Assembly (NCBI RefSeq): GCF_039955095.1
Contig: NZ_CP154878.1
Location: forward strand, 434,001-498,000
Source of the DNA: Limosilactobacillus sp. WILCCON 0051
GTDB lineage: Bacteria; Bacillota; Bacilli; Lactobacillales; Lactobacillaceae
Direction: 5' to 3'
DNA: 64,000 nt
The notes beneath the pieces are model-generated. The model had not been told where the DNA came from. It did no database searches and saw nothing but the letters and a program-made list of their open reading frames with translations. Each line of letters opens with the position of its first letter. Positions within the stretch are counted from its first letter, which is position 1. Below, piece after piece: positions 26,848-35,674 of the stretch. The position numbers were made by a program, and so were the translations under genes.

Positions 26848-27411
26848 ATGAACTTTATCGGTCAAGAAATCGCAGACTTTAAGGTGCGTGCCTATCAGGA
26901 TGGCGAGACGATGGATGTAACCAAGCAGGACGTTCTTGGCAAGTGGAGCATTTTCTTCTTCTACCCAGCTGACTTTTCGTTTGTCTGCCCAACCGAACTG
27001 GAAGCGCTGCAGGACAACTATGAAGCCTTTAAGCAGGCCAACGCGGAAATCTACTCCGTTTCAGAAGACACTGAATTCGTTCACAAGGCATGGGCTGAAG
27101 CATCTGAAAAAATCGGCAAGATCAAGTACCATATGCTGGCCGACCCAGCCGGCAAACTGGCGCGGATGTTTGACGTTTTGAACGAAGACGAGGGACAGGC
27201 TTACCGTGGCGTATTCATCGTTGACCCCGATGGCAAGATTCAATCATATACCATCAACAACATGGGGATTGGTCGTTCCGCCGAAGAGATTCTGCGGACG
27301 CTGCAGGCTGCTCAGTTCGTTCGCGAGCATGGCGATCAGGTCTGCCCAGCCAACTGGAAGCCGGGTCAAGATACCATTAAGCCAAGTCTGGATCTGGTCG
27401 GCAAGCTTTAA
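26848..27411 (+). CDS. ahpC: alkyl hydroperoxide reductase peroxiredoxin AhpC
   Basis: 187-residue typical 2-Cys peroxiredoxin that reduces hydroperoxides. The peroxidatic Cys47 is in DFSFVCPTELE and the resolving Cys166 is in VCPANWKPG. AAAGGAGAGG precedes the ATG. The reductase gene starts 18 nt after its stop, so the two form an operon. A PerR-like dyad overlies the transcript start. Confidence 0.96.
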   Translation: MNFIGQEIADFKVRAYQDGETMDVTKQDVLGKWSIFFFYPADFSFVCPTELEALQDNYEAFKQANAEIYSVSEDTEFVHKAWAEASEKIGKIKYHMLADPAGKLARMFDVLNEDEGQAYRGVFIVDPDGKIQSYTINNMGIGRSAEEILRTLQAAQFVREHGDQVCPANWKPGQDTIKPSLDLVGKL

Positions 27412-27429
27412 TGATTGCAGGTGATTAAA

Positions 27430-29091
27430 ATGGCAGCAGAACATATTTATGATCTGATTATCGTGGGCGCTGGGCCTGCGGGGTTGACTGCTGGCATCTA
27501 TGCTGGTCGGGCAACGCTGGATACCTTGATTTTAGAGGCGGACACGGTTGGCGGTCAGGTTACCACGACTTCAACGGTCTACAACTATCCCGGCAATGCG
27601 GCCATTGACGGCACCAAGCTGATGAATCAGATGCAGCAGCAGACCGCTGATTTTGGCGTCAAGATTCAAAAAGACGATATCATTAAGTTTGAGCTTGATG
27701 GTGACGTTAAAAAACTGACGGGCAAGAGCGGCAGCGTCTACCAGACCCGCAGCGTCATTTTGTCGATGGGAGCCAGTCCGCGCAAAGTTGGCTTCCCAGG
27801 TGAAGAAGAGTTTCGTGGGCGCGGCGTGGCCTACTGCTCAACCTGCGATGGAGAGCTGTTTAGCGGGCTGCAGGTGTTTGTCGTTGGCGGTGGCTACTCA
27901 GCCGCTGAAGAAGCCGACTATCTGACGCGGTTTGCCAAGCACGTGACGGTCCTCGTACGGGGTGATCATTTTAAGTGTGCGCCGCTAACTGCTTCAAGGG
28001 CTCTCGATAATCCAAAAGTCAGCGTTTTGTACCATACTGAGGTCAAGCGCGTTGATGGTGATCAGTACTTGAAATCGCTGACGATGGTCAACAATCAAAC
28101 TGGCGAGGAAACGGTCTACCATGTCGATGATGGCGATCAAACCTTTGGCGTCTTTATCTATGTTGGTACAAAGCCAGCTACTGAACAGTTAAAGGGCATC
28201 GTTGACCTGGATGAGCGCGGCTATATTCACGTTGATCAAAATGGGGCAACCGATCTGCCTGGCGTCTATGCAGCGGGCGACGTCATCGTCAAGCAGCTGC
28301 GTCAGATTATCACTGCCGCGGCTGATGGAGCAGTAGCAGCTACCAGTGCAGAAAAATACGTGACGGAACAAAAGCAGCGTTTGGGAATCCCGATCCATGT
28401 CAAAAAGGAGGTTCCTAAAGCAGCTACGGTTGGCCAGACTTCACAGGTTGAAAGCGAGCAGTCGGTTGCTCATCATACTGGCGACTGGTTTACGCCAGAC
28501 CTGGTTGCCCAGATGCAGGGGGTCTTTAGCCGACTGACCAAAGACGTTACACTGCAGCTTTTAGAAGACGATACGGAATTGAGTCAAGAGATGGACAGCT
28601 TTATTGGTGAACTGGTAAAGCTCAGTGATCATCTTAAGATTCAAAAGGCCACCGCGCCAGACAGCCTGGTTTACACGCCTCAGCTGCGCCTGGTCGTTGA
28701 TGGTACCGATACCGGTCTGCACTATGCCGGCGTGCCAACTGGTCATGAATTGACGTCACTGATTTTAGGAATCTACAATGTGGGTGGCCCAGGGCAAAGC
28801 GTTGAGCCGGCACTGGCTGAACGAATCAAAAAGCTGCCGTCGACTGACATTAAGATTGGGGTCTCCTTAACCTGTCACTTCTGTCCGGATGTCGTGGCAG
28901 CCTGTCAGCGGATGGCTTCGCTTAATCCGCGGATCACAGCGACGATGATTGATCTGCAGCATTTCCCAGCTTTAAGAAAAGAACGGCAGATTATGAGCGT
29001 ACCGGCCACGATTATCAATGACGGACCAGTGATCTTCGGCAGTCAGTCGCTTGAAGAACTGGTTGCGGCAGCGGAAAAAGCAACTGAATAA
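27430..29091 (+). CDS. ahpF: AhpF-like reductase with C-terminal thioredoxin module
   Basis: 553-residue flavoprotein. Residues 1-310 are a thioredoxin-reductase fold: FAD motif IVGAGPAGLTAG, redox pair Cys136/Cys139 in AYCSTCDGE, NADPH/NADH motif VVGGGYSAAEEA and YAAGDVI. Residues ~350-553 form a double-thioredoxin-fold module with Cys482/Cys485 in LTCHFCPDV. Classical AhpF has this module at the N-terminus; here the order is reversed. It passes electrons from NAD(P)H to AhpC. ATG at 27430 follows AGGTGA; an upstream TTG (27415) is unlikely. Confidence 0.9.
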   Translation: MAAEHIYDLIIVGAGPAGLTAGIYAGRATLDTLILEADTVGGQVTTTSTVYNYPGNAAIDGTKLMNQMQQQTADFGVKIQKDDIIKFELDGDVKKLTGKSGSVYQTRSVILSMGASPRKVGFPGEEEFRGRGVAYCSTCDGELFSGLQVFVVGGGYSAAEEADYLTRFAKHVTVLVRGDHFKCAPLTASRALDNPKVSVLYHTEVKRVDGDQYLKSLTMVNNQTGEETVYHVDDGDQTFGVFIYVGTKPATEQLKGIVDLDERGYIHVDQNGATDLPGVYAAGDVIVKQLRQIITAAADGAVAATSAEKYVTEQKQRLGIPIHVKKEVPKAATVGQTSQVESEQSVAHHTGDWFTPDLVAQMQGVFSRLTKDVTLQLLEDDTELSQEMDSFIGELVKLSDHLKIQKATAPDSLVYTPQLRLVVDGTDTGLHYAGVPTGHELTSLILGIYNVGGPGQSVEPALAERIKKLPSTDIKIGVSLTCHFCPDVVAACQRMASLNPRITATMIDLQHFPALRKERQIMSVPATIINDGPVIFGSQSLEELVAAAEKATE

Positions 29092-29097
29092 CTCAAA

Positions 29098-29135
29098 ATG
29101 CCTTGGGCCAAAATATTAGCCCAAGGTATTTTTTA
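29098..29135. terminator. bidirectional terminator
   Basis: ATGCCTTGGGC/GCCCAAGGTAT stem followed by TTTTTATT, between convergent genes. Confidence 0.88.
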
Positions 29136-30200
29136 TTGCTGCAAAAGATTCAGCTGGTGGCGCTGGCGGTACTGCTGCGGTGCAATACCGACGATTTTTT
29201 TAAAGCAGCGCGAGGCATAGTTGGGGGTTGCAAAGCCAAGGACGGCAGCAATTTCAGTAATTGGCTGATCGGTCCAGAGCAGCATGGATTTAAAACGGCT
29301 GATTCGATATGAGTTTTCGTATTGCTTGATCGTCTGGCCGGTTTCCTGCTTGTAAAGATGGGCCAGATAATATTTGTCGCGCTGCAGATCATGAGCCAGG
29401 TCATCTAAAGAATAGTTTTGGCCGCAGTGATCGCGAAGGGCAGCCTCGATTTTTTGCGTCAGCAGGCCCTTTTGACTATTCTGTGCCTGCTGATTTTTTT
29501 GAATGCGCTGAATAAAGATCTGACCGATTGCCTGCAGCCGCGCGTTTAGCTGCTCAATCGTCTGCAGACTCTCAACCTGCTGGCAGAGCTGATCAGAAAG
29601 AGCAAACGCTTCGTTGGGGGCAAGACCGCCTTCAATTGCCTGTCTGGTCAGCAAAGTGATGTGGCAGATCAAAAGATTTTTTTGATTGCGCAGCCGATCC
29701 TTGGCAACCTGACCAAAAGCCCCTGAACTGGTTAAAAGGCGAAAATAATGCTGATAGCTTGAATCATCACCGTTGCGAACCGCGCTCAGCATTCTTTTTT
29801 CCAGTTCATAGCTGTTATGGTTTTCTAAAATGTGTTCTGGTAATGGCAGCTCGTTTTCAAATGTTTTATGAATTTTTGGCCAATGCTGGTTGAGCCCGAA
29901 CCAGATGGCGCTGCCGGCCTGCTCCAAATGATGCTGAGTACAGCTGCGCAGATTTTGCCAGATCAAAAGCCGTCGTTTTGAATCAACCAGTAAGGCGCCT
30001 CTAATCACGGAACTGGGCGCCAGCAAAAAAATTCCAGGTTCAAAAGCGACAGCAGCCAGTTTTTTCAGATGTGAGTCAGGCAGCTTGACAATTGCCGGCC
30101 GGTTCCAGACATCGGTAAGCTGACCGGCTGCATTCAGCTGATCGATTTCTAGTTGAGTGATTTCCTGCATGTTTTGGAGAAATTTTAATGATTCGGTCAT
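29133..30200 (-). CDS. AraC-family transcriptional regulator
   Basis: 355 residues. C-terminal AraC DNA-binding domain (about 255-350: YSLDDLAHDLQRDKYYLAHLYKQETGQTI and PITEIAAVLGFATPNYASRCFKKIVGI). The N-terminal ~240 residues hold an uncharacterised sensor region. Start ATG at 30200 is preferred because GAGGTGG lies just upstream; the longer TTG form does not have one. It is divergent from a GH3 glycosidase and probably activates it. Confidence 0.85.
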   Translation of the reverse strand: MTESLKFLQNMQEITQLEIDQLNAAGQLTDVWNRPAIVKLPDSHLKKLAAVAFEPGIFLLAPSSVIRGALLVDSKRRLLIWQNLRSCTQHHLEQAGSAIWFGLNQHWPKIHKTFENELPLPEHILENHNSYELEKRMLSAVRNGDDSSYQHYFRLLTSSGAFGQVAKDRLRNQKNLLICHITLLTRQAIEGGLAPNEAFALSDQLCQQVESLQTIEQLNARLQAIGQIFIQRIQKNQQAQNSQKGLLTQKIEAALRDHCGQNYSLDDLAHDLQRDKYYLAHLYKQETGQTIKQYENSYRISRFKSMLLWTDQPITEIAAVLGFATPNYASRCFKKIVGIAPQQYRQRHQLNLLQQ

Positions 30201-30248
30201 GGTCCACCTCAATAAACGCAATTTAGGATAATGATTAGCAAGATTAGA

Positions 30249-30297
30249 TAGGCAAAGAATTTGAAAAACATTATAATGGCATCAGAAAGCGGTTGCA
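30249..30297 (+). promoter_or_regulatory. GH3 promoter with cre-like site
   Basis: TAGGCA, 17-nt spacer, TATAAT (30272-30277). AGAAAGCGGTTGCA (30284-30297) matches cre with two mismatches at the transcript start. Confidence 0.5.
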
Positions 30298-30323
30298 AAT
30301 ATTTTTGAAAATGAGGTAGCAGT

Positions 30324-32531
30324 ATGACAAAAGTAGACTTGAATTTTGTTGAGGGCCTGACGCTGGAAGAACGCGCCGACCTGGTTTCAGGAACGGATTT
30401 TTGGTTTACGGCCAAGGTTTCAGGAATGGACCCCATGCTGATGACGGATGGTCCTTCTGGCTTGCGCAAACAGGTCAACGTGCACAGTGCCATGGATCAA
30501 AGTATTGAAGCCGTGTGTTTTCCTTGTTCGGCATTGACCGCCAGCTCATTTGATGATCAGATGCTGGAAAAACTGGGTGAACAGTTGGGAACGGCTGCTC
30601 GTGCTGAAAAAATCGGTGTGCTGCTGGGGCCTGGGGTCAACATCAAGCGCAGTCCATTAGCCGGCCGTAATTTTGAATATTTCTCTGAAGATCCGCTGCT
30701 GGCCGGCCGGATGGGAACGGCCTACGTCAAGGGGGTTCAGAGCACTGGCGTTGGTGTCAGCGTTAAGCATTTTGCCACCAATAACCGTGAAGATCAGCGC
30801 TTCACCAATTCATCGGATGTTGATGAACGAACGCTGCGTGAGATCTATCTGGCACAGTTTGAGCGCATCGTGAAGCAGGCACACCCAGCCACGATCATGT
30901 GCTCTTATAATAAGCTTAATGGCGTTCAGGTATCGCAAAACCAGCGTCTTTTAACCAATATTCTGCGTGACGAATGGGGCTATCAAGGTCTGGTCATGTC
31001 AGACTGGGGCGCCGTGGTTGATCATACGGCTGCGATCAAGGCTGGCTTGGATCTGGAAATGCCAGGCAAAGGGGAAGCCTCAAAAGAAGAAATCATCCGA
31101 GCCGTTAAGGAGGGCCGTCTTCAAGAGTCAACGCTGAACCGTTCCGCACTGCGCGTTTTAGAAATGGCTGAGCGTTATGGTCATCCAAAGACGCCAGCGC
31201 CGGTATATGATATGGAAGCGCAGCATGAGTTTGCCCGTCAGCTGGCTGATGACAGTATCGTCTTGCTGAAAAACGAAAATCAGGAGCTGCCATTAAGCGA
31301 TTCCGCCAAGCTGGCAGTAATTGGCGAGCTGGCCCAAAAGCCGCGTTTTGAAGGTGGCGGCAGCTCGCATGTCAATGCTCATCGCGTGGTAACGCCAAAA
31401 GAAGCAATGCCTGATCATGCCGTTTATGCACAGGGCTATCGTTTGGACAGTGATCAAGCGGATGAACAGCTGACTAAAGAGGCAATGGAGCTGGCCAAAA
31501 ACAGCGATCAAGTGGTCTTTTTTGCTGGTTTCCCTGAAACAATGGAATCAGAAGGTTTTGACAAACAGTCCATCAGTCTGCCAGCCAACCAGAATGAATT
31601 GATTGAACAGCTGCTGACGGTCAACCCGCACGTGATCGTGGTTCTTCAAAACGGTTCGGCAGTTGAGATGCCTTGGGAACCAAAGACGCCAGCTGTTGTT
31701 GAGACTTATCTGGCTGGTGAGGCAGTCGGTGAGGCTACCTGGGATATTTTGTCTGGCAGAGTCAATCCTTCTGGCAAGCTTTCGGAAACCTTCCCTAAGC
31801 AGCTAGCCGACAATCCAACCTATCCAACCTTTGGCAAGGATCGTCGGCATGAGGTCTATCGAGAAGGCATCTTAATGGGATATCGCTACTATGATGCCAA
31901 GCAGCTGGCCGTGCGCTTCCCATTTGGTCATGGCTTAAGCTATACGACGTTTGCCTATCAAAACCTGACGATCAATGAAAACCATGATGACGTTGCAGTC
32001 AGCTTTGATCTGGAAAACACGGGCAGTCAGGCAGGTAAGGAAGTTGCTCAGATCTATGTGGCCAATCACGCCAGTCAGACGATCATGCCGGTTGATGAAC
32101 TGCGCGACTTCGTTAAAGTTGAGCTGCAGCCTGGCGAGACCAAGCATCTGACCGTTAAGCTCTCACGACGCGCGTTTGCCTGGTACAACCCAGAAAATGA
32201 AACCTGGGAAGCCGATAACGGTCAATATGAGATCTTAGTCGGCAGCTCGTCGCGTGACATGCGGCTGCGGCAAAAATTTGAGCTGACGATTGGGACGAAT
32301 CCGCTTGGCAAGATTACCGATGAGACCTACGTTGGCGAATTGATGGAAAATGCTGACGAACGAATCAAGCAGATCATTGCTGAAATGAATTTGACAGCTA
32401 CATTTGACAAGTTGATGTCGCCTGAACTGGCACCGGTTTTTGCCAATATTCCTCTGCGTTCATTGACGATGGCAGATATTGATGCTGAAACGGTTCATGA
32501 GCTGCTGCAGAAACTAAATGAGCTGGATTAG
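30324..32531 (+). CDS. GH3 family beta-glycosidase
   Basis: 735-residue glycoside hydrolase family 3 enzyme: catalytic barrel with MTDGPSGLRKQ, VKHFATNNREDQR and nucleophile Asp227 in LVMSDWGAV, then the alpha/beta domain and a fibronectin type III domain (about 560-650). A further ~80-residue tail follows that I do not recognise. No signal peptide, so it is cytoplasmic. Beta-glucosidase or beta-xylosidase activity fits the family; the pentose setting favours plant oligosaccharides. It is divergent from an AraC regulator. Confidence 0.9.
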   Translation: MTKVDLNFVEGLTLEERADLVSGTDFWFTAKVSGMDPMLMTDGPSGLRKQVNVHSAMDQSIEAVCFPCSALTASSFDDQMLEKLGEQLGTAARAEKIGVLLGPGVNIKRSPLAGRNFEYFSEDPLLAGRMGTAYVKGVQSTGVGVSVKHFATNNREDQRFTNSSDVDERTLREIYLAQFERIVKQAHPATIMCSYNKLNGVQVSQNQRLLTNILRDEWGYQGLVMSDWGAVVDHTAAIKAGLDLEMPGKGEASKEEIIRAVKEGRLQESTLNRSALRVLEMAERYGHPKTPAPVYDMEAQHEFARQLADDSIVLLKNENQELPLSDSAKLAVIGELAQKPRFEGGGSSHVNAHRVVTPKEAMPDHAVYAQGYRLDSDQADEQLTKEAMELAKNSDQVVFFAGFPETMESEGFDKQSISLPANQNELIEQLLTVNPHVIVVLQNGSAVEMPWEPKTPAVVETYLAGEAVGEATWDILSGRVNPSGKLSETFPKQLADNPTYPTFGKDRRHEVYREGILMGYRYYDAKQLAVRFPFGHGLSYTTFAYQNLTINENHDDVAVSFDLENTGSQAGKEVAQIYVANHASQTIMPVDELRDFVKVELQPGETKHLTVKLSRRAFAWYNPENETWEADNGQYEILVGSSSRDMRLRQKFELTIGTNPLGKITDETYVGELMENADERIKQIIAEMNLTATFDKLMSPELAPVFANIPLRSLTMADIDAETVHELLQKLNELD

Positions 32532-32547
32532 TTAATCAAACATCAAT

Positions 32548-32580
32548 AAAAAAGGATCGCAAAATTCGCGATCCTTTTTT
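32548..32580. terminator. bidirectional terminator
   Basis: AAAAAAGGATCGC with its exact complement, 7-nt loop, between convergent genes. Confidence 0.92.
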
Positions 32581-33496
32581 ATTTGGCTTGTTCTTGTGAA
32601 TGCTTCTTGGCAGTCTGGCGGTACTGCATTGGCGTTTGACCACACCAGCGCTTGAACTGGCGGGAAAAATGGGAGGCTTCCTGGTAACCCAGCGCTGTAC
32701 TGATCTCACCGATTGAAAGCTTGGGCATCAACAGCAGCTGCTGGGCTTTTTGCAGTTTGAGCTTAGAAAGATAGGCTCGCGGCGACTCGCCATAGACGCT
32801 TTTAAATAATTCAAAGCCATAGCTGGGACTGATTTGCAGCGTGCTGATGATCTGTTCAATCGTCAATCTGCCAACCTCGCGCGGGTCAATTCCCTCAGTC
32901 AGGTAAACATGGATCTGCAGTTCGAGCTGTTCTTTAACCTCGCTGGCAATTGATGAGGCATAGGACAGCTGATTTAGGTTATAGGCTGATGAATGCGTGC
33001 CGGTCTGATGAATCAAAGCCAGCAAAAAATCGGTAAGATAGCGCTGGATCAAAAGCTTGCTTTCAAACGAATAGTCCATGGTTGGGTCAACCAACTGATT
33101 TAGTGCCTGCAGACTGGGCTGCAGGGCCATGTTTTGCTGAGTGGCGTTTGGGTAATAGATCAAACCGTTTTCGATCAACAGGCGAATGAAGCCGGCATCA
33201 TCCAGGTCAAAGTGAAAGTTGAAATAGTCCATCTCTTCAACACAGGTAATGTCATGGGCCAGGTTGGGCGGGATAATCAGAATATCGCCAGCCGTCAGTA
33301 GGTAGGATTTACGATGCAGGTTGACGCGTTCCTGACCTGAAAGAATCTGAATCACCTCAAAAGCCAGATGCTGTTCGATGCCGACATGCCAGCCAGCATT
33401 GACATGTTGAAAATGGCCGCCGAAAAAAGAAAGATTCCAATTGATGGCAGGCAGGCGGATTGCATTTTGCAGAATTTTTGATTGATATTTTTGCAT
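32579..33496 (-). CDS. AraC-family regulator with cupin sensor
   Basis: 305 residues. N-terminal cupin (about 15-100: INWNLSFFGGHFQHVNAGW, ILIIPPNLAHDITC) for sugar sensing, then AraC helix-turn-helix pair (TIEQIISTLQISPSYGFELFKSVYGESPRAYL and SIGEISTALGYQEASHFSRQFKRWCGQTPMQYR). It is divergent from the GH42/MFS operon with a shared 166-bp control region. It is the full-length relative of the truncated gene at 26221. GAGGT precedes the ATG. Confidence 0.88.
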   Translation of the reverse strand: MQKYQSKILQNAIRLPAINWNLSFFGGHFQHVNAGWHVGIEQHLAFEVIQILSGQERVNLHRKSYLLTAGDILIIPPNLAHDITCVEEMDYFNFHFDLDDAGFIRLLIENGLIYYPNATQQNMALQPSLQALNQLVDPTMDYSFESKLLIQRYLTDFLLALIHQTGTHSSAYNLNQLSYASSIASEVKEQLELQIHVYLTEGIDPREVGRLTIEQIISTLQISPSYGFELFKSVYGESPRAYLSKLKLQKAQQLLLMPKLSIGEISTALGYQEASHFSRQFKRWCGQTPMQYRQTAKKHSQEQAK

Positions 33497-33519
33497 TGGT
33501 TATACCTCGAAAATGAACA

Positions 33520-33535
33520 ATTTATCCGTATAAAT
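33520..33535. promoter_or_regulatory. AraR-type operator at GH42/AraC
   Basis: ATTTATCCGTATAAAT; its reverse complement ATTTATACGGATAAAT matches the ara operators. Confidence 0.6.
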
Positions 33536-33577
33536 GATCTTTCGTGGAAAAGGGACATTTCTTCATGGTAAAGGCCC

Positions 33578-33606
33578 TTCGCTATTTTGGTTAGCGCTTT
33601 CATAAT
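33578..33606 (+). promoter_or_regulatory. GH42 promoter with cre-like site
   Basis: TTCGCT, 17-nt spacer, CATAAT. On the minus strand TGAAAGCGCTAACC (33589-33602) differs from cre at one position and fills the spacer. Confidence 0.5.
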
Positions 33607-33662
33607 ATAGACATCAGCTTTCAGAAATCGCTTACTAAATTGTAGCAGAAAGGGATGCAAAA

Positions 33663-35669
33663 ATGAAACAGTTGTTATATGGGGTTGCTTATTATTTCGA
33701 ATATCTCCCTTACGATCGCATTGATCAAGACATTGAAATGATGAAGGCAGCCGGAATCAATGTGGTTCGCATTGGTGAAAGTACCTGGAGCACCTATGAG
33801 CCGCATGATGGTGAATTTGATTTCAGTAAATTGATTTATACTTTGGATAAAATGGATAAAAACGGTATGAAAGTAATAGTTGGTACGCCAACCTATGCTT
33901 TTCCAACCTGGCTGGCGAAAGAATATCCGGATGTGTTAGTTGAACGACAAGGAAATCGTCTGCCATATGGTGCTCGTCAGATTATGGACATTACCAATCC
34001 GACCTTCCGTTTTTATGCTGAGCGAATCATTCGGCAGATGATGCAGGTAACGCGTGAGTATGATAACGTGATCGGCTATCAGGTTGACAATGAGACCAAG
34101 CATTATGGAACTTCCAGCCGCAACGTGCAGGCCGGCTTTGTCGATTATCTAAAGCAGGCGTTTAATGGTGATCTGGATGCTTTGAACGCCGAATTTGGCT
34201 TGGACTACTGGTCAAACCGGATTAATGCCTGGGAAGACTTTCCAAACGTTAATGGAACGATCAATGGCAGCTTGGCCGGTGAATTTGCCAAGTATCAACG
34301 CCAGCTGGTGACCGATTATCTGGCATGGCAGACGGCGATCGTGCGCGAGTATACGCATGATAATCAATTCATTACGCACAACTTTGATTTTGAATGGCGC
34401 GGCTATTCGTATGGGGTACAGCCCGACGTTGATCATTTCGCAGTTGCCAAGCCTTTAGACGTTGTGGGAATCGATGTCTATCATCCTTCTCAGCGTCAGT
34501 TGACAGGGGCCGAAATCTCTTTTGCTGGTGACATCGCTCGTTCGATCAAGCAGCAGAACTACCTGGTCTTAGAAACGCAGGCTCAGGCATTTAAGACTTG
34601 GACGCCATACCCTGGCCAGCTTTTCCAATTGGCCTTCTCACATGTTGCCAGTGGTGCCAACATGGTTGAATACTGGCACTGGCATTCAATTCACAATTCG
34701 TTTGAGACTTATTGGAAAGGGCTCTTAAGTCATGATTTCCAACCGAATCCAGTTTATAACGAAGCCAAAAAAGTCGGAGCGGCCTTTAAAAAGCTGTCAG
34801 CTGATCTGATCAATCTCAAACACACGGCCAAGGTTGCTTTTGTCGTTGATAATGCCAGTCTGACGGCAACATCTGGACCGTGGATGGAATTTGGCATTGG
34901 TGAGGACGCCAAATATAATGACGTTTTCCGTCGCTTGTATGATGCTTTCTATCGTCAAAACATCGCTACCGACGTCTTGGATCCTAAGCTGATTGATCCG
35001 GCAAAGTATGATCTGTTGGTCGTACCGATGCTTTATACGGCAACCGATGAGTTCTTACAGAAACTGAATGACTACGTTGAAAATGGCGGCCATGTTCTCT
35101 ACACGTTTAAAGATGGTGTTGCCAACGAGCACGTCAAGGTTAGAACGACTCGACAGCCGGGCATCATCAGCCAAGCAGTGGGCGCGCATTATGAAATGTT
35201 TGTCGACCCGAATGGCGAAGGCTTAGCTGACAGTGCTGGCGTCTTTAAGGATGTTGATGGTCAGATCAGCAACTGGGCTGAGCTTTTGGAAACTGATGGC
35301 GCGAAGGTTTTGGCTACCTATGATCATCACTGGAAATCATACGCGGCCATTACTGAAAATAAGTTTGGCAAAGGGATGACCTGGTATCTGGGCTGCTGGC
35401 CAAATGAAGCCATCGTTATGCGCCTGGTTGAGCATATCGTTGCCGTGTTAGGCCTGGCTGGCAGCTATCAGGTCCAATTCCCATTGATCGTTAAGAGCGG
35501 CATTAATGAACAGGCAGAAAAGATTGATTTTATTTTTAATTATTCAGATGAGAACCAAGCGATCATAATGCCGTTTGCGGCCACTGAGCTGCTGACTGAT
35601 ACCTCAGTGGCGGCCGGTCAAGAAGTTGAATTGGCACCATGGGACGTCAAGATTATGAAAAGAGGATAA
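33663..35669 (+). CDS. GH42 beta-galactosidase / alpha-L-arabinopyranosidase
   Basis: 668-residue family 42 enzyme. The TIM barrel starts GVAYYFEYLPYDRIDQDIEM; acid/base Glu144 is in GYQVDNETK and nucleophile Glu304 in LVLETQAQ. The trimerisation and C-terminal domains follow. GH42 members cleave beta-galactosides, and several also cleave alpha-L-arabinopyranosides. The AraR-type operator upstream and the neighbouring ara genes favour an arabinoside or arabinogalactan role over lactose. No signal peptide. The permease gene follows after 5 nt. Confidence 0.9.
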   Translation: MKQLLYGVAYYFEYLPYDRIDQDIEMMKAAGINVVRIGESTWSTYEPHDGEFDFSKLIYTLDKMDKNGMKVIVGTPTYAFPTWLAKEYPDVLVERQGNRLPYGARQIMDITNPTFRFYAERIIRQMMQVTREYDNVIGYQVDNETKHYGTSSRNVQAGFVDYLKQAFNGDLDALNAEFGLDYWSNRINAWEDFPNVNGTINGSLAGEFAKYQRQLVTDYLAWQTAIVREYTHDNQFITHNFDFEWRGYSYGVQPDVDHFAVAKPLDVVGIDVYHPSQRQLTGAEISFAGDIARSIKQQNYLVLETQAQAFKTWTPYPGQLFQLAFSHVASGANMVEYWHWHSIHNSFETYWKGLLSHDFQPNPVYNEAKKVGAAFKKLSADLINLKHTAKVAFVVDNASLTATSGPWMEFGIGEDAKYNDVFRRLYDAFYRQNIATDVLDPKLIDPAKYDLLVVPMLYTATDEFLQKLNDYVENGGHVLYTFKDGVANEHVKVRTTRQPGIISQAVGAHYEMFVDPNGEGLADSAGVFKDVDGQISNWAELLETDGAKVLATYDHHWKSYAAITENKFGKGMTWYLGCWPNEAIVMRLVEHIVAVLGLAGSYQVQFPLIVKSGINEQAEKIDFIFNYSDENQAIIMPFAATELLTDTSVAAGQEVELAPWDVKIMKRG

Positions 35670-35674
35670 TCACT

